A stretch of 64,000 nt of DNA from Alkalihalobacillus sp. BA299 (lineage in GTDB: Bacteria; Bacillota; Bacilli; Bacillales; Bacillaceae_F). The stretch is taken from NCBI RefSeq assembly GCF_017745675.1, contig NZ_JAFLJM010000011.1, positions 62,001-126,000 of the forward strand, in the 5' to 3' direction. The translations under genes were made by a program, and so were the position numbers. Shown here piece by piece: positions 9,764-18,779 of the stretch. Each line of letters starts with the position of its first letter. Within the stretch, counting starts at the first letter, position 1. Under the pieces are notes generated by a model that saw only the letters and a list, made by a program, of their open reading frames with translations, had not been told where the DNA came from and did no database searches.

Positions 9764-10264
9764 TTACTTTTTTCTTTGTACCAAACTAGACCATTTTTTA
9801 CATATTGCATCGAGGGCTAGTTCGACTACTCTATCCTTCATAATAAAACTAAATCGATCATCCTCTTTAACATCATCAGGATAATGGCTCATTAAGACTG
9901 GGCCGTCGGTTTCAAAATAATGATTCTTTTGGATGATTTCATCAACGATGCCAAAATAAATATTTTTCACAAATTCACCACTCGGATCATACACTTTATA
10001 TTGTCCTATATAATGAAGCTCCTTTACTGTTGCTCCTGCCTCTTCAAAAAGCTCACGCTTCGCAGCACCTTCTACCGCTTCGCCTATTTCTACCTTTCCA
10101 CCCGGAAATTCAATTCCCCGCCTCGGATGCCGAATGAATAGCCATTGATGATTGTAATAGGCAATCACTAAAACATGTTTTGGTGATGATGAAAATGGCG
10201 CATTTCCAAGACTTAATTCAACGAGATATCCTTTTTCATCATAAAACATTATCACCTTACTCAT
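9764..10264 (-). CDS. ytkD: Nudix hydrolase, YtkD-like
   Basis: A 166-residue Nudix enzyme with a full Nudix box (about 55-78): GGKVEIGEAVEG, then RELFEEAGA, including the RE and EE metal ligands. Bacillus YtkD cleaves (d)NTPs, including oxidised guanine nucleotides, and acts as an RNA 5'-pyrophosphohydrolase. The Bacillus ytkD gene lies in the same pckA neighbourhood, which supports the name. The ATG has GAGGAG seven bases upstream. An MFS gene lies 29 bp upstream on the same strand, so the two may be cotranscribed. Confidence 0.85.
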   Translation of the reverse strand: MSKVIMFYDEKGYLVELSLGNAPFSSSPKHVLVIAYYNHQWLFIRHPRRGIEFPGGKVEIGEAVEGAAKRELFEEAGATVKELHYIGQYKVYDPSGEFVKNIYFGIVDEIIQKNHYFETDGPVLMSHYPDDVKEDDRFSFIMKDRVVELALDAICKKWSSLVQRKK

Positions 10265-10293
10265 TTAAATCTCCTCAGCCCCCAAAAATTTTA

Positions 10294-11490
10294 CTACTCA
10301 TCTTCAGAAGGTTTGATCGCAACGAAAGCCGTTACTAAAGCTCCAATACAAATAAGAGTATTAGTAAAAAATAAAATAAAATGAGAGGCTTTCATAAGTA
10401 CCGCAAAAACAGGTGGTCCTAAAGCAACCCCAGTAAAGCGCATACTACTATATATTGAAGTGATCGTCCCTCTTTGTTCCTTTTTGATTCCTTCGGTTAC
10501 GAGTGCATCTAAGCTTGGCAATACTATTCCCATCCCAATTCCACTCGCAAATAATGCAGTTAAGAGTACATAAATATCTTTTGAAAATGAGATAGAAAAC
10601 ACAGAAAGGGTTAGTAATCCCAAACCAACAACTGTCATCCATTTCATTTTAACTTTTTCTTCTCCGATTCCTTTACCTGTTGCATAAGAAGAAAGGCAAA
10701 GTGCAGCTAAAGGGATAGCTAAAATAATTCCTTTTTTTACACCATCAATACCATACTGCTCTTCAAGCATCGTCGATAAATAAAAAAGCACACCAAAAAT
10801 GACAAACATACAAATACAGCCGATTAAAAAGATCGCATATAACCAGCGACCTTCATTATTAAATATTCTTTTAATGGAATAAAGAAAGTCTTTAAAGGCA
10901 AGTGGTTCTTCAGCCTTTTGCGGTGTCTTCACAAGAAATATCATCAATATGATTGATAAAAAACAAAAGACCGGAAATGCAAAAAATGGCATAAACCAAA
11001 CCCAACTTGCGAGTAACGCTCCTAAAATCGGACTTAACACTTTACCAAATGTATTCGATGTTTCAATCACTCCTAGCCCTTCACTTACTTCGCTTTCTTG
11101 CCGAAACAAGTCACCAACCAAAGGCATTACAATCGGAGCAGCACCAGCTGCACCTAACCCTTGAAGTAATCGACCAAATATGATCATTGAATAGGGATGA
11201 TCCATTTGCCATGAAACCATTCCGGAGATTAATCCCCCTATTCCAGCAATGATTAGACTAGGAATAATAATTTTTTTTCGTCCATAACGATCAGACAAAT
11301 ACCCAGCAATAGGTATGCAAATAATAGCAACAATTGAATAAACCGTAATAAACATACTAACTTGCAGTGCAGATATATTTAATTCCTTTTCAATTGCTGG
11401 TAAGACAGGAATTAACATGGAATTTCCAAGTGTCATAACTAAAGGTATGGAGGCTATGGAAACTAGTTCCCATGTCTTTTTCTCTTCCAT
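10294..11490 (-). CDS. MFS efflux transporter (DHA1 type)
   Basis: A 398-residue major facilitator with twelve predicted membrane spans. MFS motif A is clear (LSDRYGRKK, about residues 60-68) and GRLLQGLGAAGAAP is the next conserved loop. The family exports drugs or metabolites using the proton gradient. The ATG at 11490 has GGGAGG seven bases upstream; the longer frame to 11553 has none. The leader contains a small dyad, GTATGA-N4-TCATAC (11525-11540), that could be an operator, but no regulator gene is adjacent. The substrate cannot be predicted. Confidence 0.85.
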   Translation of the reverse strand: MEEKKTWELVSIASIPLVMTLGNSMLIPVLPAIEKELNISALQVSMFITVYSIVAIICIPIAGYLSDRYGRKKIIIPSLIIAGIGGLISGMVSWQMDHPYSMIIFGRLLQGLGAAGAAPIVMPLVGDLFRQESEVSEGLGVIETSNTFGKVLSPILGALLASWVWFMPFFAFPVFCFLSIILMIFLVKTPQKAEEPLAFKDFLYSIKRIFNNEGRWLYAIFLIGCICMFVIFGVLFYLSTMLEEQYGIDGVKKGIILAIPLAALCLSSYATGKGIGEEKVKMKWMTVVGLGLLTLSVFSISFSKDIYVLLTALFASGIGMGIVLPSLDALVTEGIKKEQRGTITSIYSSMRFTGVALGPPVFAVLMKASHFILFFTNTLICIGALVTAFVAIKPSEDE

Positions 11491-11586
11491 CAAAATTCCT
11501 CCCAAAGTCCAATCAATAATTGTAGTATGAATCATCATACCTTTTCTATACACTGGTATATATGGGAGTTGAATTCCAATTTATTT

Positions 11587-12099
11587 TTATTTTTCAGTGT
11601 TTTCCTTCAAATGAAATTCCACGTTTTCGTCTGATTTTACTTGTTTATAAATATTTTCAACTACTTTTTGGACATTTTCACCACGGCTTGCTTTTCTCTT
11701 TTTAAATTCTTGAAGTAATGCTTCACCTGTTAAGCCTTCATCAACAATGCTTTCTAATATGACGTCAATGATATCATCTTTTCTTATCACCATTAAACCG
11801 TCCAGTAAGATACTGACTTTATCAGAAAGATGAGTTATTTTACGAATTTTTGTCACCATCGTTGCTGGATAGTTATTTTTACTTGTAATTACCGCTTCAA
11901 TAATTAACTTTTGATTTTCTTTTTGGCTTTGTTCAAAAATTTCAATATGATTAGGCATAATTACTGCATCAATTAACCACTTTTTCGCGCTATCTTCCAT
12001 ATCAATAATAAGACCGTCTTCTAAGGGGATATCAACCTGACTTACTCCTTTTTCATGGGGTTGCAATACTCGAAGTGAAAATAATCGATAGGTCTTCAC
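11587..12099 (-). CDS. YwpF-like protein
   Basis: A 170-residue cytoplasmic protein that starts KTYRLFSLRVLQ and contains repeated beta-rich blocks such as KLIIEAVITSKNNYPATMV, resembling the YwpF family of Bacillus, whose function is unknown. The C-terminal third (about 115-170) is highly charged and longer than I expect for the family. The GTG at 12099 is chosen because GGAGG lies eight bases upstream; the longer frame starts inside that RBS. The MITE copy 2 sits just upstream, so its promoter may have been displaced. The family call is by recall and moderate. Confidence 0.6.
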   Translation of the reverse strand: MKTYRLFSLRVLQPHEKGVSQVDIPLEDGLIIDMEDSAKKWLIDAVIMPNHIEIFEQSQKENQKLIIEAVITSKNNYPATMVTKIRKITHLSDKVSILLDGLMVIRKDDIIDVILESIVDEGLTGEALLQEFKKRKASRGENVQKVVENIYKQVKSDENVEFHLKENTEK

Positions 12100-12131
12100 T
12101 ACTATCGCCTCCAAATTTCATCTTTATCTTT

Positions 12132-12278
12132 GGCTCTTTTCTCAAAGATTGTTGCTTTTAGCTTTTGGACCGTAAGCCAAGCGGATGCTTGGCTCTTCAC
12201 GCATAGCGTGAAGGTTTTGAAAAGGCTATTTTATTTTCAAAAAACGGTCCAAAAGCAACAAAGTTTACGAAAACAGCC
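12132..12278. mobile_element. MITE-like hairpin element, copy 2
   Basis: A 147-bp element, GGCTCTTTTCTCAAAG at one end and AACAGCC at the other, with inner hairpins CCAAGCggatGCTTGG and TTCACGCatAGCGTGAA. Perfect 8-bp flanks TTATCTTT (12124-12131 and 12279-12286) mark a target duplication. It contains no ORF. Confidence 0.85.
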
Positions 12279-12374
12279 TTATCTTTAATTAAAACATAAA
12301 TTTAATTACGTTGCAGGTTTGCCTCTATTTTTTAAAACATATACATACATTTCGTCTCTTGCTAAAACGCAAAA

Positions 12375-12406
12375 GAGACTGACTTGTAAGGGCTAGTGTC
12401 AGTCTC
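12375..12406 (-). terminator. terminator of the small gene at 12423-12569
   Basis: A 9-bp stem GAGACTGAC (12375-12383 with 12398-12406), followed on the minus strand by TTTTGCGTTTT. Confidence 0.65.
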
Positions 12407-12422
12407 AAACTCAAAAGATATT

Positions 12423-12569
12423 TTAAGAACTTTTTAATTGGTCGTATTTCTTTTCGTATTGTCGCTCTTTCACCCAAGCAATAAATTCGCGCTCTTTTTT
12501 CGTTAATTTTCTACCTAATTTTAAACTACATTCAGCAATTAGTTCGTTGTAAAGCTTATCAAAGGTCAT
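12423..12569 (-). CDS. small protein of 48 residues, unknown
   Basis: ATG at 12569 with AAAGGAG ten bases upstream, 48 codons, TAA at 12423 and its own terminator. The product is charged and probably helical, with the core LGRKLTKKEREFIAWVKERQ. I do not recognise a function. The complete expression unit (RBS, ORF, terminator) argues that it is real. It lies alone between the MITE and patB. Confidence 0.65.
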   Translation of the reverse strand: MTFDKLYNELIAECSLKLGRKLTKKEREFIAWVKERQYEKKYDQLKSS

Positions 12570-12744
12570 AAATGATGACTCCTTTGTAAATAGATTTCAT
12601 ATTACTCCACTTATTTATATTAAACATCCTGCATACCAACTCCTGCAAATATATTAAATTTTTTAAAAATTTTTATTTTTAATTACGAATTAATTACTTA
12701 TTCATATCCACTAGATCAAATGGAGACTGTTCGATTAATATAAG

Positions 12745-13920
12745 CTAGGTTAATTTATCATACCCACGTTTTATTCTGTTAAGCCCTTCCTGGACCGAGG
12801 CTCTAGAACATGCAAGGTTAATTCGTTCAAATGGCTCCCCTTCTTTACCGAAGACTATTCCGTTGCTTAAAGCTACTTTTGCTTCAGTAGTTAGCCATTT
12901 CTTTCTTTCTGCTGCTGTCATTCCAAGATCAGTACAATCCATCCACAAAAGGTATGTTCCTTCTGGATTAACAACTTTAATCTTTGGCATGTGTTCCTCG
13001 ATGTATAACTTTACGAACTGTACATTTCCTTCTACATAATCAATTAACTCTTCAAGCCATTCTTCACCCATTGTATATGCAGCTTCCATTGCAACGGCAC
13101 CAATTTGACTAAACATATTTAAGAATTCCTGACTTAGATGATTTTTGAATTGCCTTCGTAACGTTGGATTAAAGATAACGGTATAAGAAGTTTGTAGCCC
13201 TGCTAAATTAAATGTTTTACTTGGAGCCATACATGTTATTGTACGCTTCCTCATTTCTTCTGAAAGGGAGGCTATCGGAAGGTGCTTATGTCCTTTAAAG
13301 ACAATATCACAATGAATTTCATCTGAAATCACTAATAAATCGTGCTCGACACAAATTTCAGCTAGCTCCTTCAACTCCTCTTCTGTCCACACTCTTCCGA
13401 CCGGATTATGCGGACTACATAATAACATTATTTTCGTTTTATCATCGATGACTGATTTCAAATGTTCAAAGTCCATCTTATATTGCACACCGTCGAACAC
13501 TAAAGGATTTTCAATTAATTCCCGATCGTGGTTTGAGACGACTTTAAAAAAAGGATAATACACTGGAGGTTGAATGATGACTTTATCCCCAGGCTCAGTA
13601 AATTGTTTAATGATTTGCGAAATAGCCGGGACCACTCCCGATGTATATACAATGTGCTCTGCATCTATTTCCAAATCAAACCTTCTCTGTAACCAAGATT
13701 GTACAGCGAAATCAACCGCTGCTGAACGAATAGGATAACCAAAAACTCCCTTGCTAACTTCTTGCTGGACTGCTTCTATAACTGCGGATGGTACTTGAAA
13801 ATCCATATCTGCTACCCACATTGGCCATAAATTTTCTCCATTATAAAGCTCGTCTACGCCATCCCATTTCATAGAATTCGTACCTTTTCGATTTACCGCT
13901 TGATCAAAACGTGCAGACAT
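12745..13920 (-). CDS. patB: C-S lyase, PatB/MalY-type aminotransferase-fold enzyme
   Basis: A 391-residue PLP enzyme of fold type I. It cleaves C-S bonds of cystathionine and cysteine conjugates, releasing a thiol, pyruvate and ammonia. The PLP lysine is Lys235 in APSKTFNLAGLQ. Other family motifs are MWVADMDF (34-41), the cofactor loop CSPHNPVGR (168-176) and SDEIHCD (199-205). The ATG has AGGAGG eight bases upstream. It is close in length and motifs to Bacillus PatB. The promoter region is short because a plus-strand ORF begins 33 bp away. Confidence 0.9.
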   Translation of the reverse strand: MSARFDQAVNRKGTNSMKWDGVDELYNGENLWPMWVADMDFQVPSAVIEAVQQEVSKGVFGYPIRSAAVDFAVQSWLQRRFDLEIDAEHIVYTSGVVPAISQIIKQFTEPGDKVIIQPPVYYPFFKVVSNHDRELIENPLVFDGVQYKMDFEHLKSVIDDKTKIMLLCSPHNPVGRVWTEEELKELAEICVEHDLLVISDEIHCDIVFKGHKHLPIASLSEEMRKRTITCMAPSKTFNLAGLQTSYTVIFNPTLRRQFKNHLSQEFLNMFSQIGAVAMEAAYTMGEEWLEELIDYVEGNVQFVKLYIEEHMPKIKVVNPEGTYLLWMDCTDLGMTAAERKKWLTTEAKVALSNGIVFGKEGEPFERINLACSRASVQEGLNRIKRGYDKLT

Positions 13921-13953
13921 TTCGCATTCCTCCTTTTTATTTGTTAAGAATTC

Positions 13954-14659
13954 ATGAATAGTAAAAAATTATATGGTGAATTCATCCTATTAAATAAAAT
14001 GATGGGAGTGAGTCCTCCTATTATGACAATATACTCATTACACATCTATCCAATCACCTTTATTGAAGGGAGGCATGTTGAATTGTTAAATGATTTGTAT
14101 TCAACGGCTAGTGCTTTTCTCCTGAATTCGACAATCATTTTATTGTCCATTTGCCTATATCTATCCTTTTACATTGATAAAATTTATCAAATGCACGAGA
14201 CAAAAAATCAATTAATTTTTAGTACAATTGCTTCGATCACGACAATCCTTTGTATGACTTTTCCCTTCCCGTTTATGGGACTGAATATTTCTTTGATTTA
14301 CGCTTTGTTCCATTTTTACTTGCTGCTTTTACGGAGGACCGATCCCAGCTATATGAACAACAATATCCATGATTTCCTTCCGTTATCTTTTAGGAGGAGA
14401 TGGATTTTATGTAACCCTCATCGTTCAGATCCTTTGCCTTATGGCTTTTCTTTTCATACATCCAAAAGTTAAAAAGGATACTTTTACTTTTCATTTTATC
14501 TTAAATTTATCCATTCTTTTTACATTTTTCCTTGGCTTATTAGTATTCTTTGTCGGAAATATCATTTTTACTTCACACCAAAATGATTTCAATATTCAAC
14601 TCTACGCAAAGTTCGTCATTTTTCATGTTTGGAAGAAAATAATAGAAGGACAGAAATAA
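13954..14659 (+). pseudogene. frameshifted membrane protein
   Basis: Two hydrophobic ORFs overlap in different frames: 13954-14472 and a downstream one ending at 14659. The first has three or four membrane spans and then turns into non-membrane sequence (SFRRRWILCNPHRSD) exactly where the +1 frame resumes membrane-like sequence (GFYVTLIVQILCLMAFLFI). The second frame has no RBS-backed start, and a TGA closes it upstream at 14354-14356. One frameshift between about 14357 and 14400 would restore a single protein of about 235 residues. The start is also weak. I do not recognise the family. A sequencing error is the other explanation. Confidence 0.5.
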
Positions 14660-14660
14660 A

Positions 14661-14861
14661 TTAACTCTGTCCCTCTAGATGCTGTTCATATACATATGTG
14701 ACCGTTCCACCTTTATCAGCCTTCCCTACAAAAGCTTCACGGTCTTTTTGTTGAACCAATTGTGCGCGAAACACCATAAAGTCTTCTTTAGAAACGAGAA
14801 CCTGTTGCTCCGTTCCATCCCGAAGTTTTTCCAATAATTCATTGGCTTGCTGCTCATTCAT
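14661..14861 (-). CDS. small conserved protein of 66 residues, unknown
   Basis: Starts MNEQQANELLEKLRDG and is mostly charged and helical at first, then beta-like with GGTVTYVYEQ near the end. Similar short proteins sit in this neighbourhood of Bacillus genomes, to my recollection without a function. The ATG at 14861 has GGGTGAGG close upstream; a GTG three codons earlier would overlap that site. It converges on the broken membrane gene, whose stop is only two bases from its own. Confidence 0.65.
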   Translation of the reverse strand: MNEQQANELLEKLRDGTEQQVLVSKEDFMVFRAQLVQQKDREAFVGKADKGGTVTYVYEQHLEGQS

Positions 14862-14947
14862 TAACCTCACCCTAACACTTACTTCTTCCTCTTTATCATA
14901 CCTTATCTGTCCAAAAATGAAAAAGGATTATGATTATAGAGAATTCG

Positions 14948-15211
14948 TCATCGTATCAACAACTCATTTATCTTGCTTAGTTGCTCCTCACCAAGAATAA
15001 ACGTAATCGCTAAAGACGTTGCTCTTCCCACCTCTACAATGGTAAGATCCCCTTTATATCGATCTATAATCTCAAAAACCTGGTCAAAATTTAATAGTTT
15101 ACCTACAATGGTATCTGGAGGTCTAATTGGACCCAGACCTTCTGGACCATGAATTTCTGGATAATAAGCTGTAATCTCCCCAGAAAGCGGCCCCTTAGCT
15201 CCACCAATCAA
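14948..15211 (-). CDS. unrecognised protein of 87 residues
   Basis: The frame is open from 15250, but that start lies in the ribB terminator. A TTG at 15211 has AGAGAGG eight bases upstream and is the better start. The product reads smoothly, with GPEGLGPIRPPDTIVGKLL and GDLTIVEVGRATSLAITF, so it looks like a real or once-real domain rather than chance. I cannot assign a family. It may be a 5'-truncated gene, because no ATG/GTG start exists and the frame runs into the terminator of ribB. Confidence 0.5.
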   Translation of the reverse strand: MIGGAKGPLSGEITAYYPEIHGPEGLGPIRPPDTIVGKLLNFDQVFEIIDRYKGDLTIVEVGRATSLAITFILGEEQLSKINELLIR

Positions 15212-15252
15212 AGGTATATCCTCTCTTCCTGCTAATTGTAGTAAATACAATA

Positions 15253-15287
15253 AACACTCTAACCCTTAAATGAAAGGTTAGAGTGTT
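15253..15287 (-). terminator. ribB terminator
   Basis: A 12-bp perfect stem (AACACTCTAACC, 15253-15264, with 15276-15287) placed four bases after the ribB stop. TTTATTGTATTT follows on the minus strand. Confidence 0.85.
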
Positions 15288-15290
15288 CTG

Positions 15291-15908
15291 TTATTTAAGT
15301 ATTTCGCTTTTTATCGTTCTATATCTAATTAATTCAGCAATCGTAATAATCTTTAAATTGTGTTTTTCAGCAAATAGTATTAAGTCTGGTACTCGTGCCA
15401 TCGTACCATCTTCTTTAATAATTTCGCAAATGATACCTGAAGGATACGCACCACATAGTCGTGCTAAATCAACTGCTGCTTCAGTATGTCCTGGTCTTGC
15501 TAAAACACCATTATCTTTTGCAACCAAAGGAAAGATATGCCCTGGTCTTCTAAACTCATTAGCCTTCACAAGCGGATCAACTAAAGCTTTTATCGTGTCA
15601 GATCGCTCCAATGCAGAAATACCTGTCGTATTTGTTTCATGATCAATAGAGACTGTAAAAGCGGTTTGATTAACATCCGTATTATGTCTAACCATTGGCT
15701 CTAGCTCCAGTTCAACTGCCCGTTCTTTAGTAATCGGACAACAAACTAGTCCTTTGGCATGAGTGATCATAAAATTAATAATTTCAGTAGTTACTTTTTC
15801 TGATAAAGCCAATAAGTCACCTTCATTTTCTCTACCTTCATCATCTACAACTATTACCATACCACCATTCTTTAAATCCTCAAGTGCTTCTTCAATTGAA
15901 TAAAACAT
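15291..15908 (-). CDS. ribB: 3,4-dihydroxy-2-butanone-4-phosphate synthase
   Basis: A 205-residue RibB that turns ribulose-5-phosphate into the four-carbon precursor of riboflavin plus formate. [11 protein letters not shown] and the loop around [14 protein letters not shown] carry the acidic metal ligands and catalytic residues. Bacillus usually has a RibBA fusion; here the GTP cyclohydrolase half is absent. The ATG at 15908 has AAGGAGA seven bases upstream; the longer frame lacks an RBS. No FMN riboswitch is seen. Its neighbour is a DeoR regulator of pentose/tetrulose genes, and it consumes a pentulose phosphate, so a link to that block is possible. Confidence 0.9.
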   Translation of the reverse strand: MFYSIEEALEDLKNGGMVIVVDDEGRENEGDLLALSEKVTTEIINFMITHAKGLVCCPITKERAVELELEPMVRHNTDVNQTAFTVSIDHETNTTGISALERSDTIKALVDPLVKANEFRRPGHIFPLVAKDNGVLARPGHTEAAVDLARLCGAYPSGIICEIIKEDGTMARVPDLILFAEKHNLKIITIAELIRYRTIKSEILK

Positions 15909-15979
15909 AACTATTCTCCTTTTGGTTATAGTCCTCTTAGTAAACTCCATATTATCTAAAAGAAGTGATTGGTCATGGG

Positions 15980-16747
15980 TTACAAAAAGTTAATTCCGTA
16001 CTTTCTCAATTTTTCTATATTTTCTTCCGAAAGATGCTGATCCGTTATTATCGTATCGATTTCATCGACAGAAGCAAATGATACTAACGAACTGTTCCCA
16101 AACTTTGTGTGATCTAATAAAGCAACTACTCGATTCGAAGCTTTCACCATTTCTTTTTTCAATTCGACTTCATATACATTAAAGTCTGTTAAACCGTTTT
16201 CAAAATCAAAGCCACTAGCTGAAGTAAACATGATGTCTATATTGATCTTGCCCAATACCCCTGCATCAATTGTACTTTCTAAAGCACTTGAACCCGTCCG
16301 CATAACTCCACCAATTAATATAACTGTAAATTCCGGAACATCTCTAAGCTCTAACGCTGTATAAATCCCATTTGTAACAATGGTTAATCTTTTCGGATCA
16401 TTTTTTAGTCTCTTTGCTAATTCTAATGCTGTAGAGCTTGCATCTAACAAAATACACTGATTACTAGAAATTAATTTTTCCGCCTTACTACTAATATAGG
16501 ACTTCTCCTCTTTATTTTTCTTTTCTCTAGTAGAAAAGCTATATTTACTTTGATCAAAATCTAATAAGACAGCTCCACCATGAGTTCTTTTTAACAACCC
16601 TTCTTGTTCCATATCGCTTAAATCGTTTCTTAAAGTAGCTTCTGAAACTTTTAATATTTGCGATAGTTCTTTGACAGTGATTCGTTGTTCCTTTTTTAAA
16701 TAATCAAGTATCATATTTCTTCTTTCATGTACAAACATTTTTGACAT
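15980..16747 (-). CDS. DeoR-family regulator 1
   Basis: A 255-residue repressor of the DeoR/GlpR type. Residues 1-60 are the winged helix, with [19 protein letters not shown] as the HTH and [10 protein letters not shown] as the family wing. Residues 75-250 are the sugar-phosphate-sensing domain, with [12 protein letters not shown] and [15 protein letters not shown] nine bases upstream picks the ATG at 16747. It is divergent from the first dhaK and about 80 percent identical by eye to the DeoR at 35266-36033, which is divergent from rpiB and the second dhaK. The two regulator/kinase pairs thus look duplicated together. The effector is probably a phosphorylated ketose. Confidence 0.9.
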   Translation of the reverse strand: MSKMFVHERRNMILDYLKKEQRITVKELSQILKVSEATLRNDLSDMEQEGLLKRTHGGAVLLDFDQSKYSFSTREKKNKEEKSYISSKAEKLISSNQCILLDASSTALELAKRLKNDPKRLTIVTNGIYTALELRDVPEFTVILIGGVMRTGSSALESTIDAGVLGKINIDIMFTSASGFDFENGLTDFNVYEVELKKEMVKASNRVVALLDHTKFGNSSLVSFASVDEIDTIITDQHLSEENIEKLRKYGINFL

Positions 16748-16964
16748 AACATTCATCCTCATATTAATAGTTCTAAATCTATCTTATTTTATTATTGTTT
16801 TTTGTTCAACTAAAAAGTAAATAAAAGAAAAAAAAAACATATGAAAATATATTTAATACTATTCTACTTAAATTGCCATTAATACAAATGATTATTTTAA
16901 ATTTTCGAAAATACTGATATTATACATTTAATAGCAAAATTCTACATAAAAACAATACTCTTGC

Positions 16965-18546
16965 CAAGGAGGAAGTTATGAAAAAGCTAATTAACAACCC
17001 CACTCATGTCGTAGATGAAATGATCGATGGTTATGTAAAAGCTCATCCTTCTTATATTAAGTTACTCGAAGAAAATAAACGTTCTCTAGTCACTGCACAA
17101 GAAACGAAAGAAAAAAAAGTCGGTGTGTTAATCGGCGGTGGTTCTGGTCATGAGCCTGCTTTTATGGGATATGTTGGTCACGGGATGGCCGACGGGGTAG
17201 CCGTTGGTAATATTTTTGCCTCTCCTCCTCCCGATCCAATCTTACAAGTAACGAAAGCGATCGATAAAGGTGCTGGTGTTCTCTATGTTTACGGGAATTA
17301 TGCAGGAGATGTGATGAACTTCGGGATGGCAGCTGAACTTGCTGACTTAGAAGAAGGAATTCGTGTCGAAAGTATTGTCGTCAATGATGATGTCGCTTCT
17401 GCTCCAAAAGAAGAAATAGAAAAACGCCGCGGCATTGCGGGCGAGTTCTTCGTAACAAAAGCGGCTGGGGTTGCTGCAGATAAAGGATACGATCTAGACG
17501 AAGTCGTTCGCATTGCTCAAAAAGCAAATGACAATACTCGTACAATGGGTGTCGGTTTATCCCCGTGCTCTTTGCCTCAAACTGGTGAACCAAGCTTTCT
17601 TCTTGAAGAAAACGAAATGGAAATCGGTCTCGGACATCACGGTGAACCGGGAGTAGAAAAAGGAGAATTGCTACCTGCTAACGATGTAGCTGACCGCCTT
17701 CTCCAAGATATTTTAAACGATATGCCGATTGAAAAGGATGAAAAAGTGGCAGTGCTTGTCAACGGTTTAGGCTCTACGACTCGTCTTGAGTTATATATTA
17801 TGTTTAGAAGAGTCGAAGAAATTCTAAATAAAAAGGGAATTCACATTCATCGCTCGTTTGTTGGAAACTACAGTACATCTTTAGAGATGGGCGGATGTTC
17901 GATTACCCTTATGAAACTAGATGATGAGTTAACAGAAGTCGTCGACTACCCTGCAGATTGCCCAATGTATGTTCAAAAGTAAGGAGGATGGTGTCATTAT
18001 GATTAACGCTACGGAATGGAAAGAAATTTTATTAAACATAGCAGAAAAAATTGAAGAAGAAAAAGATTATTTATCGGAGCTCGACCGAAAAACAGGAGAT
18101 GGTGACCACGGCGTAACGATGTCAATCGGCTGGCAAGCGATCCGTGAAAAAATTCAATCCGATTTACAAGATGTAAGCGATTGCGGCTTAATTGCTAAAG
18201 AAGTCGGTAAAACGTTTTTAAATGCCGTCGGTTCTTCGGTTGGTCCTCTTTATGCTACAGGTTTCTTACGAGGAAGCAAAATATTTGAAGGAAAAGAACA
18301 GTTAGACGGTTCTGATTTCATTCAATTTTGGATTACCTTCGGTGACGGCATACAGGATCGTGGGAAAGCTGAAGTCGGAGATAAAACCATGGTGGATACG
18401 TTTGCTCCACTAGTGGAAACATTAAAACAACACGAACAAGGCGACTTCTTACAAGTATTCAACAGCGCACTAGAAAAAGCCAAGCAAGGTATGGAATCGA
18501 CGAAAGATTTAGTTTCCAAAAAAGGTCGTTCGAGTCGGTTAGGTGA
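16965..18546 (+). repeat. 1.58-kb direct repeat, copy 1 (dhaK-dhaL)
   Basis: Nearly identical to 36686-38267, with a constant offset of 19,721 bp. By eye about fifteen base changes occur and almost all are synonymous; the two DhaK proteins are identical. Similarity stops abruptly at both ends, just before the RBS and near the end of dhaL. Confidence 0.95.
16978..17982 (+). CDS. dhaK: dihydroxyacetone/tetrulose kinase subunit DhaK, copy 1
   Basis: A 334-residue DhaK subunit that binds the ketose covalently through a histidine. Key sites are GGGSGHEP (53-60, His58) and the hemiaminal His221 in GLGHHGEPG. It works with DhaL. The family phosphorylates dihydroxyacetone, and close relatives phosphorylate L- or D-erythrulose; sequence alone does not decide. 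AAGGAGG precedes the ATG. No DhaM (PTS phosphodonor) gene is present, so the phosphate source (ATP or PTS) is open. Identical in protein sequence to the copy at 36699-37703. Confidence 0.92.
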   Translation: MKKLINNPTHVVDEMIDGYVKAHPSYIKLLEENKRSLVTAQETKEKKVGVLIGGGSGHEPAFMGYVGHGMADGVAVGNIFASPPPDPILQVTKAIDKGAGVLYVYGNYAGDVMNFGMAAELADLEEGIRVESIVVNDDVASAPKEEIEKRRGIAGEFFVTKAAGVAADKGYDLDEVVRIAQKANDNTRTMGVGLSPCSLPQTGEPSFLLEENEMEIGLGHHGEPGVEKGELLPANDVADRLLQDILNDMPIEKDEKVAVLVNGLGSTTRLELYIMFRRVEEILNKKGIHIHRSFVGNYSTSLEMGGCSITLMKLDDELTEVVDYPADCPMYVQK

Positions 18547-18637
18547 ACGTTCTAAAGGAAGTCTAGACCCTGGAGCTACCTCTGCTTATTTTATTTTAGA
18601 GACGTTTTATGGTTCAATCTTAAAATTACATAAGTAA
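17999..18637 (+). CDS. dhaL: dihydroxyacetone/tetrulose kinase subunit DhaL, copy 1
   Basis: A 212-residue nucleotide-binding subunit. GDGDHGVTM (33-41) supplies the metal-binding aspartates, and GSSVGPLYATGFLRGS binds the nucleotide. The ATG at 17999 has AAGGAGG eleven bases upstream, overlapping the dhaK stop, so the two subunits are translationally coupled. The last 30 residues differ from copy 2 because the duplicated tract ends at 18546. A terminator follows. Confidence 0.92.
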   Translation: MINATEWKEILLNIAEKIEEEKDYLSELDRKTGDGDHGVTMSIGWQAIREKIQSDLQDVSDCGLIAKEVGKTFLNAVGSSVGPLYATGFLRGSKIFEGKEQLDGSDFIQFWITFGDGIQDRGKAEVGDKTMVDTFAPLVETLKQHEQGDFLQVFNSALEKAKQGMESTKDLVSKKGRSSRLGERSKGSLDPGATSAYFILETFYGSILKLHK

Positions 18638-18690
18638 CTTCCATAGAAGAAATTACAGTTCTAAGTTATTAAAAAAGTAATTGTAATTAA

Positions 18691-18719
18691 GGAGAGGTTA
18701 ATTGGATGATAACCTCTCC
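18691..18719. terminator. dhaL copy 1 terminator
   Basis: A 10-bp stem GGAGAGGTTA (18691-18700 with 18710-18719) followed by CTTTTC. It lies between the convergent dhaL and xylB genes and may serve both. Confidence 0.75.
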
Positions 18720-18779
18720 CTTTTCAAAACACCATTAGCTAATTCCTTTATTTATCTAATTTAATACTGGGCATATTGA

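Noticed and set aside
11525..11540. Operator for the MFS gene (GTATGA-N4-TCATAC)
   Set aside because: Short, single and without a neighbouring regulator; noted under the gene only.
15909..15979. FMN riboswitch before ribB
   Set aside because: The leader is only about 70 bp and lacks the conserved RFN core.
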